A stretch of 9,031 nt of DNA from Silvimonas sp. JCM 19000. Lineage in GTDB: Bacteria > Pseudomonadota > Gammaproteobacteria > Burkholderiales > Chitinibacteraceae. Under the pieces are notes generated by a model. That model was not told the origin of the DNA. It made no database searches and was given only the letters and a program-made list of their open reading frames with translations. The translations under genes and the position numbers were made by a program. Below, piece by piece: positions 1 through 7,735 of the stretch; the first letter of the stretch is position 1; each line of letters opens with the position of its first letter. The DNA lies in assembly GCA_001313065.1 (NCBI GenBank), contig BBFD01000168.1, positions 1 to 9,031 on the forward strand, read 5' to 3'.

Positions 1-999
1 CCAGCGCCAACCCCTGCGCCCACGCCGACGCCGTCTGGTTCGCTGGCCAAGCACGCGCTGGTGGGTTACTGGCATAACTTCACCAATCCGAGCGGCCCGA
101 CCTTCCACATCGCCAACGTCAGCAATGACTACGACGTAATCGTGGTGGCCTTTGCCGACAACGCGGGCAACGGCAACGTCAGCTTTACGCTCGACCCCGA
201 TGCCGGCACCGAAGCGCAATTCATCGCCGAAATCGCCGCCAAGAAAGCCGCAGGCAAAAAAAGTGGTGTTGTCGCTGGGCGGTCAGGACGGTTCGATTAC
301 GCTGAACAGCGCCTCCGACGTCACCAATTTTGTGAACAGCCTGTACGGCTGATCACCAAATACGGCTTTGACGGGATCGATCTGGATCTGGAAAGCGGCA
401 GCGGCGTAACGTCCGGCGCAGCCATCATCAACAACCTGGTCACCGGTGTTAAGCAACTGAAAGCCAAGGTCGGCAGCAGCTTCTATCTGTCGATGGCGCC
501 TGAGCATCCATACGTGCAAGGCGGCTACATCACCTATGGCGGCATCTGGGGCGCGTATCTGCCGATTATCGACGGCCTGCGCAACGAGCTGACCGTGATC
601 CACGTGCAGTACTACAACAACGGTGGCCTGTACACGCCGTATAACGCCAATGCCTTGCCGGAAGGTTCGGTGGACATGCTGGTGGCCGGCAGCAAGATGC
701 TGATCGAAGGCTTCCCGCTGGGTTATGGTAATTCGGGCAGCTTTACCGGTCTGCGTCCGGATCAGGTGGCGTTTGGCGTACCAAGCGGCAACAAGTCGGC
801 CAATAGCGGCTTTGTGACCACCGCGACCGTCAACGCGGCCGTGGATTGCCTGACCACGCTGACCAATTGCGGCACGGTTAAACCGAACCAGGCTTACCCG
901 ACCTTCCGCGGTGTGATGACGTGGTCGATCAACTGGGACAAGTACGACGGCTTTAACTTCAGCCCGGCGGTGGCGGCGCATCTGCACGCCTTGCCGTAA
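1..999 (+). CDS. GH18 chitinase, 3' part, with two compensating frame breaks
   Basis: This is the C-terminal part of a secreted glycoside hydrolase family 18 chitinase, which hydrolyses beta-1,4-GlcNAc links in chitin with retention of configuration. The reading frame is open from base 1: the first ~15 codons give a Pro/Thr-rich linker (PAPTPAPTPTPSGS), so an upstream domain, probably a carbohydrate-binding module, lies off the left edge. The GTG at 61 is an internal valine, not the start. The catalytic barrel begins at LVGYWHNF. The family DxxDxDxE motif appears as DGIDLDLE at 370-393, with the acid/base Glu at 391-393. LSMAPEHPYV, HVQYYNN and the late GVMTWSINWD are further GH18 signatures. 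The frame breaks at the A7 run 256-262 (one A too many; VVLSLGG continues in frame 2) and returns to frame 1 near 349-350, where one base, probably C, is missing. Read uncorrected, this swaps ~30 residues of the core for nonsense without any stop. The gene type resembles the ChiD/Streptomyces chitinase C group. Function is confident; exact substrate preference is not known. Confidence 0.93.
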   Translation, partial: PAPTPAPTPTPSGSLAKHALVGYWHNFTNPSGPTFHIANVSNDYDVIVVAFADNAGNGNVSFTLDPDAGTEAQFIAEIAAKKAAGKKSGVVAGRSGRFDYAEQRLRRHQFCEQPVRLITKYGFDGIDLDLESGSGVTSGAAIINNLVTGVKQLKAKVGSSFYLSMAPEHPYVQGGYITYGGIWGAYLPIIDGLRNELTVIHVQYYNNGGLYTPYNANALPEGSVDMLVAGSKMLIEGFPLGYGNSGSFTGLRPDQVAFGVPSGNKSANSGFVTTATVNAAVDCLTTLTNCGTVKPNQAYPTFRGVMTWSINWDKYDGFNFSPAVAAHLHALP

Positions 1000-1016
1000 C
1001 CCTGCCACGGTGCAAT

Positions 1017-1049
1017 AAAAAAACGGGACCAGTCGGTCCCGTTTTTTTT
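1017..1049. terminator. Bidirectional intrinsic terminator between chitinase and uvrA
   Basis: The stem CGGGACC (1024-1030) pairs with GGTCCCG (1035-1041) around the 4-base loop AGTC. It is flanked by A7 (1017-1023) and T8 (1042-1049), which can extend the pairing to 14 bp. It lies 17 bp after the chitinase stop and 26 bp after the uvrA stop, read on the opposite strand, so it can serve both convergent genes. The A/T run lengths may be inflated, as they are elsewhere in this window. Confidence 0.9.
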
Positions 1050-1075
1050 ATCCACTCAAGCCACGCATAACCCGC

Positions 1076-3935
1076 TTATTTGTGCGATTCCAGCACGCGT
1101 GCCAGGTAATGCCCGGTATGCGATTTCTTGTTGGCGGCCACATCTTCCGGCGTGCCGACGGCAATAATCTCGCCGCCGCCCGCGCCACCTTCCGGGCCCA
1201 GGTCGACAATCCAGTCAGCAGTTTTGATCACGTCCAGATTGTGCTCGATGACGACCACGGTATTGCCGTGCTCGCGCAAACGGCGCACCACGCCCAGCAG
1301 CAAATCAATATCGTGGAAGTGCAAACCCGTGGTCGGCTCATCCAGGATATACAGCGTGCGGCCGGTATCGCGCTTGGATAACTCCAGCGCCAGCTTCACC
1401 CGTTGTGCTTCGCCCCCCGACAGCGTGGTGGCCGACTGACCCAGGCGGATATAGCCCAGGCCCACGTCCATCAGCGTCTGCAGTTTGCGCGCCACGGTGG
1501 GCACGGCCTGGAAGAACTCCAGCGCATGCTCCACCGTCATTTCCAGCACTTCGGTGATGCTCTTGCCCTTGTATTGCACTTCCAGCGTTTCGCGGTTGTA
1601 GCGCTTGCCGTGACACACATCGCACGGCACATACACATCCGGCAAAAAAGTGCATTTCAACCTTGATCACGCCATCGCCCTGACACGCTTCGCAGCGGCC
1701 GCCCTTGACGTTAAAGCTGAAACGCCCCGGACCATAGCCGCGTTCGCGGCTGGTGGGCACACCGGCAAACAATTCGCGGATCGGCGTAAACAAACCGGTG
1801 TACGTGGCCGGGTTGGAACGCGGCGTGCGGCCAATAGGCGATTGATCGACATTGATGACTTTGTCGAACAGATCCAGGCCGTTGATTTCCTGGAACGGCG
1901 CCGGTTCGGACGAAGCGCCATTCAGATCACGCGCCGCGATGGCGTACAGCGTGTCGTTGATCAGCGTGGATTTGCCAGAGCCCGATACGCCGGTAATGCA
2001 CACCAGCAAACCCGCTGGCAGCGCCAGATCAACGTATTTTAGGTTGTTGCCGTGCGCGCCTTTCAGCGTGAACCACTTGTCTGGATCAGGCGAACGCCGC
2101 GCTTCCGGCAGCTCGATCCGCCGTGTGCCGCTGAGAAACTGGCCGGTAATCGAATCGGGGTTGGCCATCACTTCGGCTGGCAAACCGGCGGCAATCACCG
2201 AGCCGCCATGCTCGCCCGCGCCGGGGCCCATATCGACCAGGTAATCGGCGGCGCGGATGGCGTCTTCGTCATGTTCGACCACGATCACGGTGTTATCCAG
2301 ATCGCGCAGGCGCATCAGCGTGCCGATCAAACGGTCGTTATCGCGTTGATGCAGGCCAATCGACGGTTCGTCCAGCACATACATCACGCCGGTCAGACCC
2401 GAACCGATTTGCGAAGCCAGCCGAATCCGTTGCGCCTCGCCGCCCGACAGCGTGTCGGCGCTGCGTTCCAGGCTTAGGTAATCAAGCCCGACGTTAACCA
2501 GAAAGCCCAGGCGTTCGCGGATTTCCTTGACGATTTTTTTCAGCGATCTGCGCTTTATTGCCTTCAAATTCCAGCGCGGTAAAAAAACTGGCTGGCATCG
2601 CGCAGTGCCATTTGCGCAATCGCATGCAGCGTTTCAGTGCCGACTTTGACAAAGCGGGCCTCCCGGCGCAGCCGCGAACCGCCGCAGCTGGGGCAAGGCT
2701 GGTTGTTCTGATATTTGGCCAGTTCTTCGCGCACCGTCATCGAATCGGTCTCGCGATAACGGCGTTCCAGATTGGGGATGATGCCTTCAAAGCTATGAAT
2801 GCGTTCGAACTTGCTACCGCGCTCATTCATATAAATAAACGCGATCTGGTCCTTGCCCGAACCATGCAGCACCGCGGTGCGTACTTCGTCGGTCAGGTCT
2901 TCCCAGGCGGTGTTCAGATCAAAGCCGTAATGCTCTGCCAGGCTGCCCAACATCTGAAAATAGAATTGGTTACGCTTGTCCCACCCCTTGATCGCGCCAG
3001 CGGCCAGGCTGAGCTCGGGGTGCGCCACCACGCGTTTGGGATCAAAGAAAGTGATCTGGCCCAAGCCGTCGCACTTGGGACAGGCGCCCATCGGATTGTT
3101 GAACGAGAACAGCCGCGGCTCGAGTTCGGGCAGGCTAAAGCTGCACACCGGGCAGGCAAAGCGCGACGAGAACCAGTGTTCTTTGCCGCTATCCATTTCC
3201 ACCGCAATGGCGCGGCCATCGGCGTGGCGCAAGGCGGTTTCAAACGATTCGGCTACCCGTTGTTTCAGATCGGCGCGCACTTTAAGGCGGTCGATCACCA
3301 CTTCGATGGTGTGCTTTTTTTGTTCTTGTCGAGCTTGGGCACGGCGTCGAGTTCGTAGGTCTCGCCATCCACGCGCACGCGCACAAAACCTTGCGCGCGC
3401 AGCTCATCAAACAGATCAAGGTTTTCACCTTTGCGGCCCACAATCAGCGGGGCCAGAATCATCAGCCGGGTTTCTTCTTCCAGCGCCAGCACATGGTCCA
3501 CCATCTGGCTGACGGTCTGTGATTCCAGCGGCAGATCGTGATCCGGGCAGTACGGCGTACCCACACGGGCAAACAGCAAGCGCAGGTAATCGTGGATTTC
3601 GGTGACCGTGCCGACGGTGGAGCGCGGATTGTGGCTGGTGGCCTTTTGCTCAATCGAGATCGCCGGGCTCAAGCCTTCGATCAGATCAACATCGGGTTTT
3701 TCCATCAGCTGCAAAAACTGGCGGGCGTAGGCCGACAAAGACTCGACGTAACGACGCTGCCTTCGGCATACAAGGTGTCGAAAGCCAGTGAAGATTTGCC
3801 CGAGCCCGACAGCCCCGTAATCACCACCAGCTTGCCGCGGGGCAGATCGAGACTGACGTTCTTGAGGTTGTGAGTGCGTGCGCCGCGGATGCGGATCAGC
3901 GGGATATCTTGTTCTGCGGTAGGACGGTAGCTCAT
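1076..3935 (-). CDS. uvrA: UvrABC excinuclease subunit A (full length, five apparent frameshifts)
   Basis: UvrA is the ABC-type ATPase dimer that finds bulky DNA lesions and loads UvrB in nucleotide excision repair; it acts in the cytoplasm on DNA. The start MSYRPTAEQ at 3935 fits the family N-terminus. Visible in order (corrected residues): Walker [10 protein letters not shown] (~41-49); [15 protein letters not shown]; a zinc module with CPVC (~260) and [18 protein letters not shown]; signature [12 protein letters not shown] (~494) with [10 protein letters not shown]; second Walker [10 protein letters not shown] (~645); second zinc module CEAC (~746) to CDVC; second signature [12 protein letters not shown] (~835) with LDEPTTGLH. 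Frame breaks: one base missing near 3759-3760 (AEG to QRRY); T7 3315-3321, probably two extra (LDKN to KKHTIEVV); A7 2581-2587, one extra; T7 2534-2540, one extra; A6 1644-1649, one extra. Corrected length is 951 aa, normal for UvrA. All motifs are intact, so this is not a decayed gene in any other respect; sequencing error is the likely cause. It is divergent from fsr, with a possible degenerate LexA site upstream. Confidence 0.97.
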
Positions 3936-3979
3936 TATCCGGGCCTGATGCCAATGTGCTGAATGCCCACGCGGGCAAT

Positions 3980-3994
3980 CCGTGAATATAACAG
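3980..3994 (-). promoter_or_regulatory. Possible degenerate LexA (SOS) box upstream of uvrA
   Basis: On the - strand the sequence CTGTTATATTCACGG lies 45-59 bases before the uvrA start and overlaps the -10-like TATATT. The LexA consensus in many proteobacteria is CTGT-N8-ACAG. Here CTGT is perfect, but the right half is ACGG and the spacer is 7, so it would need one mismatch plus one missing base. Single-base losses occur elsewhere in this window. uvrA is a classic SOS gene in Escherichia coli, which motivates the call, but the match is weak. Confidence 0.25.
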
Positions 3995-4035
3995 AATCGG
4001 CCAGTAAGGCCGGGCGTTGCGAGACCCATCTTGAT

Positions 4036-4073
4036 AAAAAAAACCGGCGGCTCAACCTGGTGTGGTGCGCCGG
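4036..4073 (-). terminator. Terminator-like inverted repeat reading toward uvrA
   Basis: Read on the - strand, CCGGCG (4073 to 4068) and CGCCGG (4049 to 4044) can form a 6-bp GC stem with an 18-base loop, followed directly by T8 (4043 to 4036). The geometry is that of a weak intrinsic terminator for leftward transcripts. That is odd, because the gene to its right (fsr) runs rightward. It could stop antisense transcription entering uvrA, or be chance. The loop is long and the T run may be inflated. Confidence 0.25.
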
Positions 4074-4122
4074 CCTGCTAGAATGGCGGTTTTCCGCTCT
4101 CTCTCGGTGCGACGATACGCTT

Positions 4123-5347
4123 ATGCAAACCAGCGCAACCACCTCGGCCACGCCGGCGCCTGCCGCTTCAGCGGTACAGTCCACCGCCTTTGGCGTGTTG
4201 GGCGCGATCAGTTTTTTCGCACTTGCTCAACGACATGATCCAGTCGTTATTCCTGGCGATCTACCCGATCCTCAAAGGCGGTTTTCATCTGAGTTTTACC
4301 CAGATTGGTCTGATTACGTTGACGTATCAGATCACCGCATCGTTGCTGCAACCGGTGGTGGGGCTTTATACCGACCGCAAACCACAACCGTATTCTTTAC
4401 CGATAGGCATGGGGTTTACGCTGGCAGGTTTATTAATACTATCGGTGGCGCCCAGCTTTGGCTGGTTGCTGTTGGCAGCTGCGCTGGTCGGCACCGGTTC
4501 TTCCATCTTCCATCCGGAATCCAGCCGCGTGGCGCGGATGGCTTCGGGCGGCCGGCACGGCCTGGCGCAGTCCCTGTTCCAAGTGGGGGGCAACCTCGGA
4601 AGTTCAATGGGGCCCTTGTTAGCCGCTGCAATTATCGTGCCGCATGGCCAGGGCAGCATTGCCTGGTTTTCGCTGGCGGCGCTGGTCGCATGGTGGTGCT
4701 GTACAAGGTGGGCGGTTGGTATCGTGTCCATCGCCAGGGCGCGCGCGCCAAAAGCGCCGCGTGGCGGCGCATGATTTGAGCCGCAAGCAGATCGGCACCT
4801 CGATTGCCATTCTGCTGGCGCTGATTTTCTCCAAGTATTTTTTTATATGGCCAGCATCGGCAGCTATTTCACCTTTTATCTGATCCAGAAATTTGGTGTC
4901 TCGGTGCAATCCGCGCAGGTGCATCTGTTTGTGTTCCTGTTTGCCGTCGCTGCGGGCACCGTCATCGGCGGGCCGGTTGGCGATCGCATCGGGCGCAAGT
5001 ATGTCATCTGGGCGTCCATCCTGGGCGTTGCTCCTTTTACGCTGGTGCTGCCCTACGCCAACCTGTTCTGGACCGGTGTGCTGACGGTCATTATTGGCGT
5101 GGTGCTGGCCTCGGCGTTTTCGGCCATCCTGGTGTATGCGCAAGAATTGATCCCCGGCAAAGTGGGCATGGTGTCGGGCCTGTTCTTTGGCTTTGCCTTT
5201 GGCATGGGCGGTATCGGTGCCGCCACGCTGGGGGTGCTGGCCGACCACACCAGCATCGAATTTGTTTACCACCTGTGCGCGTTCTTGCCTTTGTTGGGTT
5301 TGATCACCATGTTCCTGCCTGATCTGGACCATCAACGCGCTGCCTGA
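4123..5347 (+). CDS. fsr: Fsr-type MFS efflux transporter (fosmidomycin resistance family), four apparent frame breaks
   Basis: This is a 12-helix major facilitator superfamily drug/proton antiporter of the inner membrane; E. coli Fsr confers fosmidomycin resistance. Start ATG 4123 gives a short hydrophilic Ala/Thr-rich N-terminus, then [20 protein letters not shown], the family's hallmark beginning. Further signatures are [12 protein letters not shown], the motif-A-like [71 protein letters not shown] (second motif A) and [17 protein letters not shown]. Frame breaks: T6 4212-4217 (one extra T; ISF to SHLL); one base missing near 4689 (LVA to MVVLYK); one missing near 4761, exact site uncertain within the poorly conserved central loop; T7 4838-4844, probably two extra (SKYF to YMAS). 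Corrected length is 407 aa, matching E. coli Fsr (about 406). The gene ends 20 bp before the next MFS gene, so the two are probably co-transcribed. The native substrate here is unknown. Confidence 0.9.
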
Positions 5348-5367
5348 CCCGCTTAGATACTCATACG

Positions 5368-6736
5368 ATGAATCCTCTGGAATTACGCGCTTCGCTCGGC
5401 CTGGCCGGGTTGTATGCCCTGCGCATGCTGGGCATGTTTTTTGATTTTGCCGGTGTTTGCGGTGTACGCCACGCAGCTTGAGGGCGGCAATAACCACGCC
5501 CTGGTCGGGCTGGCGTTCGGCGCATTTGGTCTGACGCAGGCCTTCTTGCAGCTGCCCTTTGGCATGTGGTCCGACCGTGTCGGCCGCAAAAAAAGTCATT
5601 TACGTCGGTCTGGTACTGTTTGCCGTCGGCAGCGTGGTCTGCGCCAGCGCCCACAGCATTGAATGGATGATCGCGGGCCGGGCGCTGCAAGGCGCGGGGG
5701 CAATCTCCGCCGCCATTACGGCCCTGCTGGCTGACCTGACGCGCGAAGAAAATCGCACCAAGCCATGGCAATGATAGGCGGCAGCATCGCCACCACCTTT
5801 GCCGTGTCGCTGGTCGCGGCCCCGACGCTGGCCAACTGGGTTGCTTGCCGGGTATTTTTTCTGCTGACGGCGATTCTTGCGGTCGCTGCCTTGATCGGGG
5901 TGTGGAAGATCATTCCTTCGCCCACCTTGTCGCGTTTTCATTCCGACGCCGAGGCCAACCCCAGCCGCCTGCCCGCCGTGCTCAAGCATCCGCAGCTGCG
6001 TCGTCTCAATTACGGCGTATTTGCTTTGCACGCCGCGCAAATGGCCATGTTCACGGTCATGCCACTCTTGCTCGCCAGTACCGGCCACATCCCGGTCGCG
6101 CAGCATTGGGAAGTCTATTTGCCGGTGGTGCTGGTCGGTTTTGTCTTGATGGTGCCTGCGGTCATCGTGGCGGAAAAACGCAATCTGCTTAAGCGCGTGT
6201 TTCTGCTGGCCATTGCGCTGATGTTGGTGGCGCAGACGGGGATGGCGCTATACATGCCCAATCTGGTCATGATTTTTGTCTGGCTGGGCCTTTATTTTGT
6301 CGCCTTCAATATCCTGGAAGCCACGCAGCCCAGCCTGATCAGCAAAATTGCGCCCACCGACGCCAAAGGTACGGCCATGGGCGTGTATAACACCTGCCAG
6401 TCACTGGCGATGTTTGTCGGTTCGGTGGCGGCCGGTTATCTGTATCAGCACGTCGGCGCGACACCGGTGTTCTGGCTGTGTGCCGCGCTGATGGCGGTAT
6501 GGCTGGTGGTTACGCTAGGGCTGGAACCGCCCTTGCCGGTCAAGACGCAGATGTTCCATATCGGCGAAGCATGGCGCGGCAGCGCGGCCGAGTTGTCGCA
6601 ACAGCTGGGCCGGGTGGCTGGCGTCAAAGAAGCGGTGGTGTTGTTAGAAGAACGCGTGGCCTTGCTCAAGGTCATGCAGAGCGGCTGGGATGAAGCCGCG
6701 GCCCGCGCCTTGATTGCGCAGACCGGCGCGGTTTAA
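5368..6736 (+). CDS. yajR: YajR-type MFS transporter with C-terminal YAM domain, five apparent frame breaks
   Basis: This is an inner-membrane MFS exporter. Start ATG 5368 gives MNPLELRASLGLAGLYALRM, matching the YajR N-terminus; no strong Shine-Dalgarno is visible, and coupling to fsr 20 bp upstream is plausible. Motif A between helices 2 and 3 reads GMWSDRVGRKKV. DLTREENRTKAMA, KGTAMGVYNTCQS and VAFNILEATQPSLISK are family signatures. After the last helix (around LVVTLGLEPP) the tail has LGRVAGVKEAVVLLEERVALLKV, a small ferredoxin-like YAM domain as in E. coli YajR. Frame breaks: T6 5437-5442 (one extra); A7 5588-5594 (one extra); one G missing near 5762 (TK to AMAMIGG); plus a silent pair, one base missing near 5843 and one extra T in 5855-5860, which restores NWVGLPGIFLLTAIL in place of NWVACRVFFLLTAIL. 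Corrected length is 455 aa, against 454 for E. coli YajR. The substrate is unknown. Confidence 0.88.
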
Positions 6737-6802
6737 GCGTCGTCCGAGTGGTACTTTTTTACGTACCTCCCGCTCCATAATCTCAAAATGCGATGCACAT
6801 AC

Positions 6803-6839
6803 GCGGCGGGCCTGAAAACGGCACCGCCGCTGTGTTTTT
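6803..6839 (+). terminator. Intrinsic terminator after yajR
   Basis: GCGGCGG (6803-6809) pairs with CCGCCGC (6824-6830), and GCC (6810-6812) with GGC (6820-6822), leaving one bulged A and the loop TGAAAAC. A T-rich tract TGTGTTTTT (6831-6839) follows. It lies about 66 bp after the yajR stop and would separate the exporter pair from the porin gene. Confidence 0.65.
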
Positions 6840-6876
6840 AGCGCAGCGGAACGCCCTGTTCCACGCTTGATCCAGC

Positions 6877-6890
6877 GCAAATTTAATTGC
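6877..6890. promoter_or_regulatory. Short dyad GCAA-N6-TTGC upstream of the porin gene
   Basis: The 14-bp dyad GCAA ATTTAA TTGC lies about 50 bp before the porin start, where a repressor or activator of a sugar-uptake gene could bind. The AT core could double as a -10. Only four bases per arm are symmetric, so chance is quite possible. No repressor gene is present in the window. Confidence 0.2.
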
Positions 6891-6924
6891 CTGTCACAAG
6901 CAAATACTCGCTCCCCATTCACCC

Positions 6925-6930
6925 AGGGAG
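6925..6930 (+). promoter_or_regulatory. Ribosome binding site of the porin gene
   Basis: AGGGAG lies 10 bases before ATG 6941. It selects this start over an in-frame ATG at 6887, and the protein from 6941 begins directly with a standard signal peptide. Confidence 0.7.
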
Positions 6931-6940
6931 AGCCCCCGTC

Positions 6941-7671
6941 ATGACCATCCGTCCCATCCTTCGTCATACCGTAATCGGCATCAGCCTGCTCGGTGCTTTC
7001 AGCTGTGCCCACGCTTTTGAAGTCGACGTGCGCGGCGAATATCGCACCGGTAGCGAGCAATACCGCAGCCGCGTCAAAGTCGCCAATGTCTGGCAGAACG
7101 GCTTTGGCGCTTCGCTGGAAGCCGCGGCATTTAACGGCAGCGGTTCGCTAGACAGCTTCCGTAGCGATTACAGCGAAATCGAAGCCTGGTATGCCATTCC
7201 AGCCAGCGACAGCGTCACCGTGCTGCCCGGTGGCGTGCTGACGTGGAACAGCAATGGCTCGACGATCAAGCCGTATCTGCGTGCCAACTGGGCATTCTGG
7301 CCCACCTGGCGAGCCGATGCCCGCGTGCGTTACGACCACGCCAATTACGACTCGGTGACCCGCCGTGGCATGCCCGCAGGCCAGGTCCACAGCAACAACG
7401 ACAGTGCGTGGCAGCTGGATTTCTGGCTCACCAAATGGATAGACAAGACCGCCATCGAATACAACTACGCCTGGAACAAAAAAAAGACGACAGTCAGTTT
7501 GTCTACAACAACGGTCGCTCCAGCCAGTATCTGCACAACCTGAAAGTCACCTACACCTTGCAGCCGAATCTGTTGCCGTATGCCGAGGTGGCCTATATGG
7601 GCAATACCGCCGATCTACGCAATGACGATACCGAATGGCGCCTGCGGCTGGGCCTGATCTCACGCTTTTGA
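6941..7671 (+). CDS. KdgM-family outer-membrane oligosaccharide porin, one apparent frameshift
   Basis: This is a small beta-barrel porin of the outer membrane in the KdgM/NanC/OmpL family, whose known members pass acidic or other oligosaccharides (oligogalacturonate, sialic acid). The start at 6941 gives a signal peptide: a basic MTIRPILRH, a hydrophobic core TVIGISLLGAFS, and cleavage after AHA before FEVDVRGEYR. The mature N-terminus DVRGEYRTGSEQ, the PGGVLTWNSNGSTIKPYLRANW block, the alternating aromatic/charged strands and the C-terminal Phe (GLISRF) are typical of the family and of barrel assembly. The frame breaks at A8 (7478-7485), probably two extra A: YAWNKK then continues as DDSQFVYNN in frame 1. 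Corrected length is 242 aa, near the family's ~230. It stands just upstream of a GH31-like gene in the same direction, so its likely cargo is an alpha-linked oligosaccharide. That cargo is inference, and the family name should not be read as proof of oligogalacturonate transport. Confidence 0.88.
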
Positions 7672-7685
7672 ACTGCGCTGACGCA

Positions 7686-7713
7686 AACGGGGCCACCGCC
7701 CCGTTGTTTGTTC
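7686..7713 (+). terminator. Hairpin with weak T tract between porin and GH31 gene
   Basis: AACGGGGC (7686-7693) and GCCCCGTT (7698-7705) form a perfect 8-bp stem with the 4-base loop CACC, followed by GTTTGTTC (7706-7713). It starts 14 bp after the porin stop. The interrupted T tract suggests partial termination, which would lower expression of the downstream GH31 gene relative to the porin. It could equally be a 3' stabilising stem for the porin message. Confidence 0.55.
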
Positions 7714-7722
7714 TCTTGTCGC

Positions 7723-7727
7723 AAGGA
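7723..7727 (+). promoter_or_regulatory. Ribosome binding site deciding the GTG start of the GH31 gene
   Basis: AAGGA lies 8 bases before GTG 7736. No ATG lies nearby in frame. This well-placed Shine-Dalgarno sequence supports the GTG start. Confidence 0.65.
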
Positions 7728-7735
7728 CTGCCGCC

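Larger units (their letters stand above)
3936..4122. promoter_or_regulatory. Divergent uvrA / fsr control region
   Basis: These 187 bp separate the divergent starts of uvrA (3935) and fsr (4123) and must hold both promoters. On the - strand a -10-like TATATT (3990 to 3985) lies about 50 bp before the uvrA start, with no convincing -35. On the + strand TAGAAT (4079-4084) could be a -10 for fsr, again without a good -35. Neither start has a strong Shine-Dalgarno. An A8 run (4036-4043) sits beside an inverted repeat. The promoter calls are weak; the region's role follows mainly from gene orientation. Confidence 0.5.

Noticed and set aside
283..1008. 241-codon open frame on the - strand across the chitinase gene
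   Set aside because: It is antisense to a clear GH18 domain, is Arg/Gln/His-rich as expected of a GC-rich shadow frame, and shows no recognisable domain.
2558..3358. 266-codon open frame on the + strand inside uvrA
   Set aside because: It is the complement of well-conserved UvrA sequence. Its composition is typical of a shadow frame, and no family motif or ribosome binding site supports it.
1076..3935. uvrA as a decayed pseudogene or a set of split genes
   Set aside because: All Walker, signature and zinc motifs are intact, breaks fall mainly at A/T runs, and the corrected length is normal. The same pattern affects unrelated neighbours.
4212..4844. Programmed ribosomal frameshifting in fsr
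   Set aside because: Breaks occur four times in one gene, with different directions and step sizes and no consistent slippery-site architecture. A technical cause explains all of them.
4619..5599. 326-codon open frame on the - strand across fsr and the start of yajR
   Set aside because: It spans two unrelated + strand transporter genes and their intergenic gap. Its peptide is rich in His/Gln/Arg, the reverse complement of membrane-helix codons.
6750..6767. Hairpin GGTAC/GTACC around a T6 run just after yajR
   Set aside because: The stem is only 5 bp, and the T run lies in the loop and not after the stem, so it is not a terminator. The better structure lies at 6803-6839.
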